This document shows, one piece after another, positions 1-8,172 of a stretch of DNA of 64,000 bases. The notes under the pieces are model-generated. The model searched no databases and was not told where the DNA came from. It was given only the letters and a program-made list of their open reading frames with translations. This DNA comes from an uncultured Kushneria sp. (lineage in GTDB: Bacteria > Pseudomonadota > Gammaproteobacteria > Pseudomonadales > Halomonadaceae), in assembly GCF_947497025.1 (NCBI RefSeq), contig NZ_CANMFC010000002.1:372001-436000 (forward strand). Reading direction: 5' to 3'. Each line of letters opens with the position of its first letter. Positions within the stretch are counted from its first letter, which is position 1. Made by a program: the position numbers and the translations under genes.

Positions 1-1
1 C

Positions 2-400
2 TATCAGATGCCGGGCTGGTGGATGGGCGCGCCCTGGACGCTCAAACGTTATATCGATGAAGTGTTCACCACCGGGCATGGGTCAATGTATGCCAGCGAC
101 GGACGCTCCAGGCATGATGCCAGCAAGCGCTATGGCAGCGGCGGGCTTTTGCAGGGGCGGCGCTACATGCTGTCGCTGACCTGGAACGCCCCGCAGGCGG
201 CCTTTGATGACCCTGATGATTTCTTTGAAGGCCGCGGTGTGGACGCCGTCTATTTTCCCTTTCACAAGTCACAGCAGTTTGTCGGGCTTGAGGCGCTGCC
301 GACCTTTCTGGCCACCGATGTGATCAAAAACCCCGAGATCGAGCGCTACCAGGCCGACTATCGAGCGCACCTGCGCCAGGTTTTTGGCCACGATGCATAA
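2..400 (+). CDS. mdaB: NAD(P)H quinone oxidoreductase, MdaB-like (5' truncated)
   Basis: The reading frame is open from the window edge, so the N-terminal part is missing. The visible 132 residues begin YQMPGWWMGAPWTLKRYID and contain RYGSGGLLQGRRYMLSLTWNAP. This matches the C-terminal two thirds of the flavodoxin-fold MdaB/KefF-type quinone reductases, in which the PxWWMG segment lies at the FAD site. The family makes a two-electron reduction of quinones in the cytosol and protects against redox cyclers. It ends at TAA about 145 bases before the FUSC gene. The symbol is from family resemblance only. Confidence 0.8.
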   Translation, partial: YQMPGWWMGAPWTLKRYIDEVFTTGHGSMYASDGRSRHDASKRYGSGGLLQGRRYMLSLTWNAPQAAFDDPDDFFEGRGVDAVYFPFHKSQQFVGLEALPTFLATDVIKNPEIERYQADYRAHLRQVFGHDA

Positions 401-545
401 CGCTGTCTTCCTTTCCTGCTGATCGTTATCCCAGGCGCCCCTGACCCGGGCGCCGATGTCGTCTCGATTGCCTTTCTGTTATGTTCGCGCTGTTACGGGG
501 TGCCCGGTACGCCCCGCTGTCCTGTCACCCGTGGATGCCAGCGCC

Positions 546-2777
546 ATGTTCGATCGCCTGACCCATTCACTGCGCCGTCTCTGGGCGCTGGATGCCTTTG
601 CCTACAGCCTGCGCGTGTTTATCGCGCTGACCGGGGTCATGCTCTGGAGCTGGCTGTTGGGTCACATCGAACAGATGATTCCGCTGTTTCTGGGCGTGAT
701 TGCCAGCGCCCTGGCCGAGACCGATGACAGTTGGCAGGGCCGACTGCGGGCGCTGATCGTGACGCTGGTCTGTTTCGCCATTGCCTCGTTTGCCGTAGAG
801 CTGACCTTTGTTCACCCGTGGCTGTTTGGCATCGGACTGGGCCTTGCCACCTTTTTGATGATCATGCTCGGCGCCATCGGCCAGCGCTACGCCACCATCA
901 CGACGGCGACGCTGATCTTGTCGGTCTACACCATGATCAATATCGAACAGCGCGGCGGCGCAACGCCGGACAACCTCTGGCACGGGCCGCTTTTACTGGT
1001 TGCCGGCGCCGCCTGGTATGGGGCGCTGTCGATTGTCTGGCAGGCACTGTTTACCCATCAGCCGGTGCGCCAGAGCCTGGCAGCGCTCATGACGGAACTG
1101 GGGGAGTATCTCGCCATCAAGGCCTCGCTGTTCGAACCGCTGCGCGAGGTGGATCGCAGCGCTCGCCGGCTGGCGCTGGCGCGTCAGAACGGCCGCGTGG
1201 TCAGCGCGCTCAACGAGGCCAAGGAGATGATCTTTTCGCGGCTTCAGGGCCAGCACAACAGTGCGCGCATTGACCGCTACCTGCGTCTGTATCTGATCGC
1301 TCAGGACATCCACGAGCGCGCCAGCTCCACCCACTACGATTACGACGCGCTGGCCGAGCACTTCTTTCACAGTGATGTGCTGTTTCGCTGTCAGCGGCTG
1401 TTGTACCAGCAGGGGCAGTCCTGCCGGGCGCTGGGCAGGGCGCTGTTGTTGCGTCAGTCGTTTGATCACGGCGAAAGCGAGCAGGCGCTGGGGGATCTGC
1501 GGGCCTCGATCGAGTACCTCAAGCGCCATACGCCCGGCGAAAACGTCCGCCAGAATCACCGGCTGCTGCGCTCGCTGACCTCGCTGGCCATCAATCTGGG
1601 CGAGCTGGAGCGCCAGCTGACCCGCGTCGACAACCCGGAAATGACGCTTGATGAACCCGACCGTAAACTGTTGGATCGTTCGCCGAGCAGCCTGCACGAC
1701 GGCTGGCAGCGCCTGCGCGGGCACTTTCGGACCTCTTCACCGATCTTTCGTCACGCCCTGCGCCTCTCCACGGCGCTGGTGGCGGGTTATCTGCTGCTGC
1801 GCCTGATTCACCCCACCCAGGGCTACTGGATTCTGCTGACGACGCTGTTTGTCTGCCGGCCGAGCTTCGGCGCGACCCACCGCTTTTTGCGCCAGCGCAT
1901 CATCGGTACCGTGCTGGGGCTGGTGGCCGGCTGGGCGCTGATCACGCTTTTCCCCTGGGACGCCGCCCAGGCCCTGATTGCGGTGCTGGCCGGGGTACTG
2001 TTTTTTGCCGCCCGCATTCGTCATTACATGATCGCCACTGCCGCCATCACGCTGATGGTACTGGCCTGCTTCAACCAGGTCGGCGACGGGTTTGATCTGA
2101 TCTGGCCGCGGCTGTTCGACACGCTGCTCGGGGCGGGGCTTGCGGCGCTGGCGGTGCTGTTGATCCTGCCGGACTGGCAGGGGCGGCGGCTCAATCGGGA
2201 GGCGGCGTCGGTGGTTACGGCCAGCGAGGCCTACTTTGGTGAAATCGTGCGTCAGTATCGCAGCGGCAAGCGCGATGATCTGGCCTACCGGCTGGCTCGG
2301 CGCAATGCCCACAACGCCGATGCCGCGCTGTCGACGCGCCTGGCCAGCGTCATGCAGGAGCCGGGGCAGTACCGCCATGATGCCGATGAGGGGTATCGGC
2401 TGCTGGTGATCACCCACAGTATTCTTGGACATCTGTCGGCGCTGGGGGCGCACCGGCGCAGCGTCAGTGAACGACTGGATGTGCAGGAGCTGGAAGTGGT
2501 GTTCGAGGCCATCAGTGGCTATCTCTCGACCATTGCGCAGGCGCTGGCCCATCGTCAGGCGCCTGGAGCGCTGTCACCGCCGCCCGAGTCGATGGTGGCC
2601 TTTCTCGAGCAGCTGCCGGAGGAGGCCGAGGATGCCCGCCGGCTGGTGCACTCTCAGCTGGCCATGATCTGTCATCAGATGACGCCGCTGGCCGAGGTGG
2701 CCGGTCGGCTGCTGGATCAGCAGGGGCAGCGCCGCCATCTGATCAGTTCCTGGCGCGTCGCGACCCGGGCTCGATAG
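546..2777 (+). CDS. yccS: YccS-type FUSC family inner-membrane protein
   Basis: The protein has 743 residues if translation starts at the ATG at 546; an upstream ATG at 456 adds 30 residues of non-hydrophobic, unlikely sequence. It has two membrane halves, about residues 16-160 and 400-530, with a long cytosolic segment after each. This is the duplicated layout of the YccS/YhfK/AaeB family (FUSC domains), and E. coli YccS is of similar length. The MFDRLTHSLRRLW start followed by the first helix is typical. Such proteins are thought to export aromatic or toxic small molecules, but no partner adaptor gene is adjacent, so the substrate is unknown. No strong ribosome-binding site precedes 546. 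Confidence 0.85.
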   Translation: MFDRLTHSLRRLWALDAFAYSLRVFIALTGVMLWSWLLGHIEQMIPLFLGVIASALAETDDSWQGRLRALIVTLVCFAIASFAVELTFVHPWLFGIGLGLATFLMIMLGAIGQRYATITTATLILSVYTMINIEQRGGATPDNLWHGPLLLVAGAAWYGALSIVWQALFTHQPVRQSLAALMTELGEYLAIKASLFEPLREVDRSARRLALARQNGRVVSALNEAKEMIFSRLQGQHNSARIDRYLRLYLIAQDIHERASSTHYDYDALAEHFFHSDVLFRCQRLLYQQGQSCRALGRALLLRQSFDHGESEQALGDLRASIEYLKRHTPGENVRQNHRLLRSLTSLAINLGELERQLTRVDNPEMTLDEPDRKLLDRSPSSLHDGWQRLRGHFRTSSPIFRHALRLSTALVAGYLLLRLIHPTQGYWILLTTLFVCRPSFGATHRFLRQRIIGTVLGLVAGWALITLFPWDAAQALIAVLAGVLFFAARIRHYMIATAAITLMVLACFNQVGDGFDLIWPRLFDTLLGAGLAALAVLLILPDWQGRRLNREAASVVTASEAYFGEIVRQYRSGKRDDLAYRLARRNAHNADAALSTRLASVMQEPGQYRHDADEGYRLLVITHSILGHLSALGAHRRSVSERLDVQELEVVFEAISGYLSTIAQALAHRQAPGALSPPPESMVAFLEQLPEEAEDARRLVHSQLAMICHQMTPLAEVAGRLLDQQGQRRHLISSWRVATRAR

Positions 2778-3190
2778 CGTTCGTTGACCCGGAAACAATG
2801 TCGGCGGCTGGTCCGGGGCGGCCGAGCAGAAAGCCCTGAAGGTGCGAGCAGCCTTCCTGCTGAAGCAGGGCCATCTGCTCGGGGCGTTCAACGCCTTCGG
2901 CGGTGACTTCTATCTCGAGGCTTTTGCCCATGCCGGTGACGGCGCGCACGATGGCCAGTGCCTCGCGACTGTCGCACATCTCGCGGATAAAGCTCTGACC
3001 GATCTTGATTCGGTCAAAGGGAAAAGAGCGCAGATAGTGCAGCGACGAGTAGCCGGTACCGAAGTCATCCAGCACGATGCGCACGCCCAGCTGCTTGAGC
3101 AGGTGCAGGATCTCGACATTGTAAAGGGCAAGATCGGCGCAGCGCATCAGCTGCTCGAAGCTGTCGATATCGTTCGAGGCACGCACACAG
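2743..3190 (-). pseudogene. Remnant of a GGDEF-EAL cyclic-di-GMP signalling gene
   Basis: On the minus strand the translation first shows the end of a GGDEF domain (DSFEQLMRCADLALY) and then jumps directly into the middle of an EAL domain (LLKQLGVRIVLDDFGTGYSS). It continues through FPFDRIKIGQSFIREM, EVTAEGVERPEQ and GCSHLQGFLLGRP. The GGDEF active site, the linker and the EAL signature itself are absent, so well over 100 residues have been lost between the two pieces. No start codon of its own is evident. The upstream end runs into the last codons of the M20 amidohydrolase, and the downstream end overlaps the FUSC gene's 3' end. The DDFGTGYS motif is intact, but the fragment cannot make or hydrolyse cyclic-di-GMP. 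Confidence 0.85.
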
Positions 3191-3191
3191 A

Positions 3192-4346
3192 TCAGTTCAG
3201 CAGCCGTCTGACCAGTGCCTGCCACCAGACCACTCCCACCGGGGCCAGGGCGTCGTTGAAGTCATAGCCGGGATTATGCAGAGCGGCGCTGTCGCCGTTG
3301 CCCATCCAGATATAGGCGCCCGGACACTTCTCCAGCATGAAGGCAAAGTCCTCCGAGGCCATGCAGGGCGGCAGGTCGTAATGGACCCTTTGAATCTCCG
3401 TCATGCCTTCCAGCACCTCGGCGCAGCGGGCGGCGTGTTCGGCATCGTTGATGGTGGCCGGGTAACGGGACTGATAATCGAGCTCGACCGTCAGGCCGTG
3501 GAAATCGGCACAGGCCTGGATCGCTTCACGAAAGCGCTTTTCAAGATGCTCGCGAAGGGCCGGATCAAAGCAGCGCAGGGTGCCGCGCAGCTCTACCGTG
3601 GCCGGCATGACGTTGAAGGCATCGCCGCCGTGAAACTGGGTCACGCTCAGCACCGCCGGCTGATGCGCCGGGCGCTCCCGGCTGATCAACCCCTGCAGCT
3701 GCGTCACCAGCTCGCAGCCCGCCAGGATGACGTCATCGCCCATGTGCGGCATGGCCGCATGACAGCCCCGGCCGGACAGGCGTAGGGTGAAGACATCAAA
3801 GGCCGCCATGGAAGGACCACTGTGGACGGCGGCTTCGCCGACCGGCATGCCCGGCCAGTTGTGCAGGCCATAGACGGCGTCCATGGGGAAAAGATCAAAA
3901 AGCCCCTCCTCGATCATGACCCGGGCGCCACCCTCGTTTTCCTCGGCCGGCTGAAAGATGAGGTGCACGCGGCCTTCAAAGTCGGGATTGCGCGCCAGCG
4001 CCCAGGCCGCGCCCAGCAGCATGGTGGTATGACCGTCATGGCCGCAGGCGTGCATGCGACCGGGCGTGGTAGAGGCCCAGTCCAGACCGGTGGCCTCCTC
4101 GATGGCCAGCGCGTCGATATCGGCGCGCAGGCCGATGGTGCGGCCCGGACCGCGAGCGCCCTCGATCGTGCCGACCACGCCGGTACCGGCCAGCCCGGTG
4201 TGGACCTCGATACCGGCCTCGCGCAGCAGCTCGGCGACGCGCGCGCTGGTGCGCTGCTCTTCAAAGGCAATTTCGGGATGGCGATGGAAATCGTGGCGCC
4301 ACTGGCGCAGTTGCTCGGCGCTGGGGTAGGACTCAAGAGCGGTCAT
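3192..4346 (-). CDS. M20 family metal-dependent amidohydrolase (HipO/YtnL-like)
   Basis: The protein has 384 residues, normal for the N-acyl-amino-acid amidohydrolase/hippurate hydrolase branch of peptidase family M20D. Metal ligands and catalytic residues are visible: GLRADIDAL near 72-80, MHACGHDGHT with Cys101 and His103, QPAEENEGG near 131-139, and YGLHNWPG. The dimerisation lid domain follows. The usual metal-binding PCMASEDFAF motif lies near the C terminus. It probably cleaves an N-acylated amino acid in the cytosol; the substrate cannot be read from sequence. The start is supported by AGGA upstream of the ATG. Its 3' end abuts the GGDEF-EAL remnant, so the last few codons may derive from a rearrangement, although the VVWWQALVRRLL ending looks normal. 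Confidence 0.9.
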   Translation of the reverse strand: MTALESYPSAEQLRQWRHDFHRHPEIAFEEQRTSARVAELLREAGIEVHTGLAGTGVVGTIEGARGPGRTIGLRADIDALAIEEATGLDWASTTPGRMHACGHDGHTTMLLGAAWALARNPDFEGRVHLIFQPAEENEGGARVMIEEGLFDLFPMDAVYGLHNWPGMPVGEAAVHSGPSMAAFDVFTLRLSGRGCHAAMPHMGDDVILAGCELVTQLQGLISRERPAHQPAVLSVTQFHGGDAFNVMPATVELRGTLRCFDPALREHLEKRFREAIQACADFHGLTVELDYQSRYPATINDAEHAARCAEVLEGMTEIQRVHYDLPPCMASEDFAFMLEKCPGAYIWMGNGDSAALHNPGYDFNDALAPVGVVWWQALVRRLLN

Positions 4347-4480
4347 GGGGGTTCCTGATCATAAGTGTTGTTGTCGAGGGGGGTATCCCGGGACAAAAAC
4401 CTTATGCCGATCGCACCCGGGTGTCGATGCGCTCGGCCGCGTCATCAGGGAGAAGTGGTGATGAAAGCACGCATATCATC

Positions 4481-4520
4481 AATAAGGCCCTCGGACAGCG
4501 TGCTGTCCGGGGGTCTTATT
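4481..4520 (-). terminator. Long perfect-pairing hairpin downstream of the flippase gene
   Basis: The two 20-base arms (AATAAGGCCCTCGGACAGCG and TGCTGTCCGGGGGTCTTATT) pair along their whole length as RNA, using only three G-U wobbles. The element lies in the 309-bp gap between the flippase and the amidohydrolase, both leftward. Its flanking U-tract is weak (TTATT), so it could be a terminator for the flippase transcript or a structural element. A second short hairpin with a T-run (CCCTC CGA GAGGG TTTTC) is at about 4570-4590 on the plus strand. No gene was recognised in the gap. Confidence 0.5.
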
Positions 4521-4655
4521 GTGCCGGCGAGAAGAAGATCGTCGATCATGCCATACGGCCTTTAGCTCAATCCCTCCGAGAGGGTTTTCATCAGGTTAGA
4601 GCTGTCGGGCTCAGATATTGATGACCCAATGTTGAAAGTGTGCCATGGCACTTAT

Positions 4656-5930
4656 TCAGGTCGTTGCTTTTCTGGGCAAAAAAGCCGTTATCTGAAGTCT
4701 TAGCACTCTTCCTTTTTGGTAAAAGGCGTTAAGCACCAGCGCGGAAAGAATTTCAGCCGTTAGCGTCGCCAGTGCTGCGCCGATCATTCCATACCGAGGG
4801 ATCAACATATAGTTGAGGATCACATTGAGCAAACTGACAAAAAGCATTTTCTTCAATAGAAACCCGTAGCCGCCCATGACCGTAATAACACGATAGGCTG
4901 CCGTGCCATAGGCCGAGAATACTGAAGAAATGGCAGTAATGGCCAATATGCTGCCCGCCGGGGTATAACTGTCACCATAAACCAGGGCAATGATTGGGTC
5001 TCGAAAGATACCCATGACCAGGGCCGGTAACAGCGCCATAAAGAACACAACAATAAACATGTTTTTGATTCGGCGTTCAAAAAACGGAATGTTATTGTTT
5101 CTGGCGGCTTCATTGATGCCGACCATCCATGATGTCATCAAGGCAACAGGGAACATTAGCCATCCCTGAGCCAGGGTCAGTGCTGCGCTGTACCAGCCGA
5201 CATGAGTTTCATCAAGCATCGCGCCCAGCATGACCTGGTCCGTACGTGTGTAGAGCGCGATGGACAGACTGGAAATGGCAAGTGGTAAACCTGCATGCAA
5301 TAAATGACGTGCATGACGACGGCTGCGCTGTCGTACTGTCTGAGCCTTGAGTTTTATTTCCTTGTTAAAGAAATAGCGTTTAATGACCCATGATAGGAAC
5401 CATTGAATAATATTGGCAGCGGCAAAAAAGGCAACGGTAGCCCCGGCATGTATAAAGATTAATTTCAAGACGACGGCAGCAGCCAAGGAGCCGTTTTGCG
5501 CAATGGTGTTAAATTTAGAACTTAAGGTCGCATTGAAAAAGACGCTATAAATTTCTGTCGTTATAAAATAACTGCCCCATATAATGATGGTGAAGACCAG
5601 CATTTTATGAAGAGTGTCAAAATAAAAAAAAGCGCCCGTCGTTATAATGACGTTAATAACCAGAAAATTTACAAAACGTACCCGCTTTGAAGCGCCTATC
5701 AAAAGCAGCCCGCTTTCCTGATTGTAGGCCAGTCTGTTAAAAATGACGCTTTCACTGCCAAGCTTCACCAACGGCGTGATCAGGGCCACGATCGCCAGCG
5801 CCAGACTGATCAGGCCGAACTCGCTGGGGCCCAGATAGCGAGCGACATAGACCGTGATGAAAATACCGGCCAGCGCCAACATGACCTTTTCGCCAAGAAT
5901 CCAGGCGGTATTGATGAGTGCCTTGTTCAT
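4656..5930 (-). CDS. Oligosaccharide flippase family protein (Wzx/RfbX-like)
   Basis: The 424-residue protein has about twelve hydrophobic helices and the start MNKALINTAWILGEKVMLAL with VARYLGPSEFGLISLALA. This is the hallmark of polysaccharide flippases of the MVF/MATE-like superfamily, which move lipid-linked sugar units across the inner membrane. No glycosyltransferase, polymerase or acetyltransferase lies beside it, so it is a solitary flippase. Bases are clearly AT-richer than the neighbours, especially 5300-5750 with runs such as ataaaaaaaag. That suggests lateral transfer, as usual for surface-polysaccharide genes. The ATG at 5930 has only a poor ribosome-binding site. The substrate is unknown. 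Confidence 0.85.
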   Translation of the reverse strand: MNKALINTAWILGEKVMLALAGIFITVYVARYLGPSEFGLISLALAIVALITPLVKLGSESVIFNRLAYNQESGLLLIGASKRVRFVNFLVINVIITTGAFFYFDTLHKMLVFTIIIWGSYFITTEIYSVFFNATLSSKFNTIAQNGSLAAAVVLKLIFIHAGATVAFFAAANIIQWFLSWVIKRYFFNKEIKLKAQTVRQRSRRHARHLLHAGLPLAISSLSIALYTRTDQVMLGAMLDETHVGWYSAALTLAQGWLMFPVALMTSWMVGINEAARNNNIPFFERRIKNMFIVVFFMALLPALVMGIFRDPIIALVYGDSYTPAGSILAITAISSVFSAYGTAAYRVITVMGGYGFLLKKMLFVSLLNVILNYMLIPRYGMIGAALATLTAEILSALVLNAFYQKGRVLRLQITAFLPRKATT

Positions 5931-6096
5931 GAAGCTGCTTTTTCAGGGGGATAACGCCGAAGGATGGCCGATCGGCAAGGGAGGCCGATCATGCCACCAG
6001 AAACGGTTACCGTGTGTGCAGAGTTGTGCGATGTCTCGGGTTGTATCATGGCGCAACATCAGGTCATGACAGAAAAATCGGCCTGGGTCACCAGGT

Positions 6097-6330
6097 TTAA
6101 AGGCTTTCCAGCAGACGGGCGAGCGGCGTCTCCTGCAAGAGAAGACGCAGCGTGTCGGGCGTTTCCTGCCAGGCCAGACGCAAAGACTCCTCGCGTCTGA
6201 TCAGACTCGTGTAGTTCTGTTCCAGCTGCTGGCAGGGAGACAGCGCGCTCATGAGGGCGTCATGCGCGGCTTCATCCTGGAGTAAAGCGTCCTGTTCGTT
6301 GGCCTGTGCGTAGAAGCGATCCAGTTTCAT
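6097..6330 (-). CDS. Small hypothetical protein (77 residues)
   Basis: The open frame encodes a charged, helix-prone 77-residue peptide rich in Glu, Gln, Leu and Arg (for example LIRREESLRLAWQETP). No membrane segment, signal peptide or known motif is seen and I do not recognise the family. Size and composition faintly recall flagellar chaperones of the FliT type, but nothing specific supports that. No clear ribosome-binding site precedes the ATG. Codon composition is compatible with a real gene, and no larger frame competes. Neighbours are the flippase and an esterase, both on the same strand. Confidence 0.4.
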   Translation of the reverse strand: MKLDRFYAQANEQDALLQDEAAHDALMSALSPCQQLEQNYTSLIRREESLRLAWQETPDTLRLLLQETPLARLLESL

Positions 6331-6463
6331 GATGGCGGGAATCCAGAAGATGTTCCCCGCCTTTATCGGCGACTCGGTGACCTTCTTGATTCATTTGTTA
6401 CTTAAAGTTACCAAAGTCGTAGCCCCTCGCCCCTAACGTCCATGAAGGCAAAACGCGAGGCCG

Positions 6464-8110
6464 TCAATGATCGAGAATCGGCGTCAGGTGGCGCTCGATC
6501 AGATCCAGCCGTGCCTGCCACGGGTCCTGGCGGGCCACCGGCCCCTGATTTTGCGTGAAGTCCATCATCAGATTCGACAGCGGTGTATGCAGCGGCCAGG
6601 TGGGCGCGCCACCGCCGTTGGGATTGCCGCCCCGGGCGAAGTTGACCACGTAGCGATGGAACTGCCAGGCCATGGCCCGGTCGCTGTCATCAAGATGGTT
6701 GTAGCGCGATTCGAGCGTGCGAAAGAGATAGGGCAGCTCGCTGGCATGCACCGCCCCCGGCCAGGCATCGCGCGCCTCAAGGCCGACGTGCGAGAAGCGG
6801 TAGCGCCATACCGGCTCGCCACTGGCCGCCATCTGATCGGCAATAAAGCGCGCCGGTTCGGTCATCATGCGATCCATCCCGATGGCGCGCCCCACGCGCT
6901 GCACATCATCGCTGCCCTGGGCGTCATACAACGCGCGGGCGCGGTCGGCATCCTCACCAAAGGGGGTGAGCAGTGCGTCCATGCTGTCAGCGCCGCTAAA
7001 GCCCAGATCGGCATCGGTGGTGCCGATCAGCATCGGCACGTGCTGTTGAAGTCCGGCCTGATAGATCCCTTCGGGCTCGCCGGACACCAGTTCACCATCG
7101 CGGATCGGGCCGCCGACCCAGGTGCGCGGTCCCTGGTGTGACGCCATGAGGCTGCTCATGTTGAGCCCGTCGACAATCCGTTCGGGCGGCAGCCTTCGGA
7201 GCGCCGCGAGCGCGTCTTCCCCCCGGCCGTCGATGCCGTGCTGGCGGGCGAAATGCTCGCCGATCGTTTTGGCCGAAGGCTGATCGCCCTGATCGCCCTG
7301 ATCGCCGGAAAGCGCGGGCATGGGTCCCATCAGCGCCCGGCCACCGCCGGACATCACCACGGCGCGCTGGAACAGCCCGCGGGCGGCGGGTGAACCGGTC
7401 AAATCCAGCACCGAGGCACCGCCGGCGGATTCCCCCATGATCGTGACGTTGCCGGCATCGCCACCGAAGGCGCCGATGTTGCGCTGGACCCACTCAAGTG
7501 CGGCCAGCTGATCCATGATGGCGTAGTTGCCCGGCGCCTTCCCTTGCTGTTCGCGGCTCAGGGCGGGGTGAGCAAAAAAGCCGAAACGGCCCAGCCGATA
7601 GTTGAGACTGACCAGGATCACGCCGTCGCGAGCGAAGGCGCTGCCATCGTAAATGGGCGTTGAGGTGCCGCCGTTGACGTAGCCCCCGCCGTGAATCCAC
7701 ACCAGGACCGGATGATTGGTCGGGGCGCGATCGGCCTTCGGATCGGGAATGGCATCCGACGGCGCCCAGACATTGAGATAAAGACAGTCCTCCGATGGCG
7801 TCACGCCCAGCGGGGCGGCGTCGCCCGGGTCGGGTCGCTGCATGCAGTCCGGGCCGAAGCCGGTGGCCTTGTGCACGCCCTGCCAGGGCGACACCGGTTG
7901 CGGTGGCCGCCAGCGATTCTCTCCCGTTGGCGGCGTTGCATAGGGGATGCCCTTGAAGGCCGTCACATCAAGCGCACTGCTGCCCTGCAGCGCGCCGGCA
8001 TCAATGTCCACCCGGGTCACGGCCGGGTCGGATGGGGAGGCCTGGGCAAGGGCCCACAGGGGCGTGGCCAGCAGGCCCAGAGTCAGCAGTCCTTTCAACC
8101 AGCGTTGCAT
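6464..8110 (-). CDS. Exported type-B carboxylesterase (paralogue 1)
   Basis: The 548-residue protein starts with a signal peptide (MQRWLKGLLTLGLLATPLWA, cleavage near residue 23), so it acts outside the cytosol. It is a carboxylesterase type B/para-nitrobenzyl esterase: GIPYATPPTGENRWRPP, the SEDCLYLNVW box, the oxyanion loop WIHGGGYVNGG, and the nucleophile elbow GESAGGAS with Ser228. An acidic residue and the late GAVHASELPYLF histidine complete the triad. It closely resembles the next gene, and 62 bp separates them, so this is a tandem duplication, probably in an operon with the AtoE transporter. A short acidic insert (GDQGDQGDQ) is encoded by a three-copy 9-bp repeat. Confidence 0.93.
   Translation of the reverse strand: MQRWLKGLLTLGLLATPLWALAQASPSDPAVTRVDIDAGALQGSSALDVTAFKGIPYATPPTGENRWRPPQPVSPWQGVHKATGFGPDCMQRPDPGDAAPLGVTPSEDCLYLNVWAPSDAIPDPKADRAPTNHPVLVWIHGGGYVNGGTSTPIYDGSAFARDGVILVSLNYRLGRFGFFAHPALSREQQGKAPGNYAIMDQLAALEWVQRNIGAFGGDAGNVTIMGESAGGASVLDLTGSPAARGLFQRAVVMSGGGRALMGPMPALSGDQGDQGDQPSAKTIGEHFARQHGIDGRGEDALAALRRLPPERIVDGLNMSSLMASHQGPRTWVGGPIRDGELVSGEPEGIYQAGLQQHVPMLIGTTDADLGFSGADSMDALLTPFGEDADRARALYDAQGSDDVQRVGRAIGMDRMMTEPARFIADQMAASGEPVWRYRFSHVGLEARDAWPGAVHASELPYLFRTLESRYNHLDDSDRAMAWQFHRYVVNFARGGNPNGGGAPTWPLHTPLSNLMMDFTQNQGPVARQDPWQARLDLIERHLTPILDH
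7280..7306 (-). repeat. Three tandem copies of a 9-bp unit inside the esterase gene
   Basis: CTGATCGCC is repeated three times without error (on the minus strand it encodes Gly-Asp-Gln three times). The unit is a multiple of three, so copy-number slippage would change a surface loop's length without breaking the frame. The paralogous esterase lacks it. Confidence 0.9.
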
Positions 8111-8172
8111 GCGACGTCCCGTTTGCGTTGGTTCAAACGCTCAGGATAGACCACGCCGGAAGGTCGGGCCTG

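Noticed and set aside
4365-4621. Two overlapping 66-codon frames upstream of the amidohydrolase
   Set aside because: They cross the long hairpin at 4481-4520, have no convincing ribosome-binding site and no recognisable sequence.
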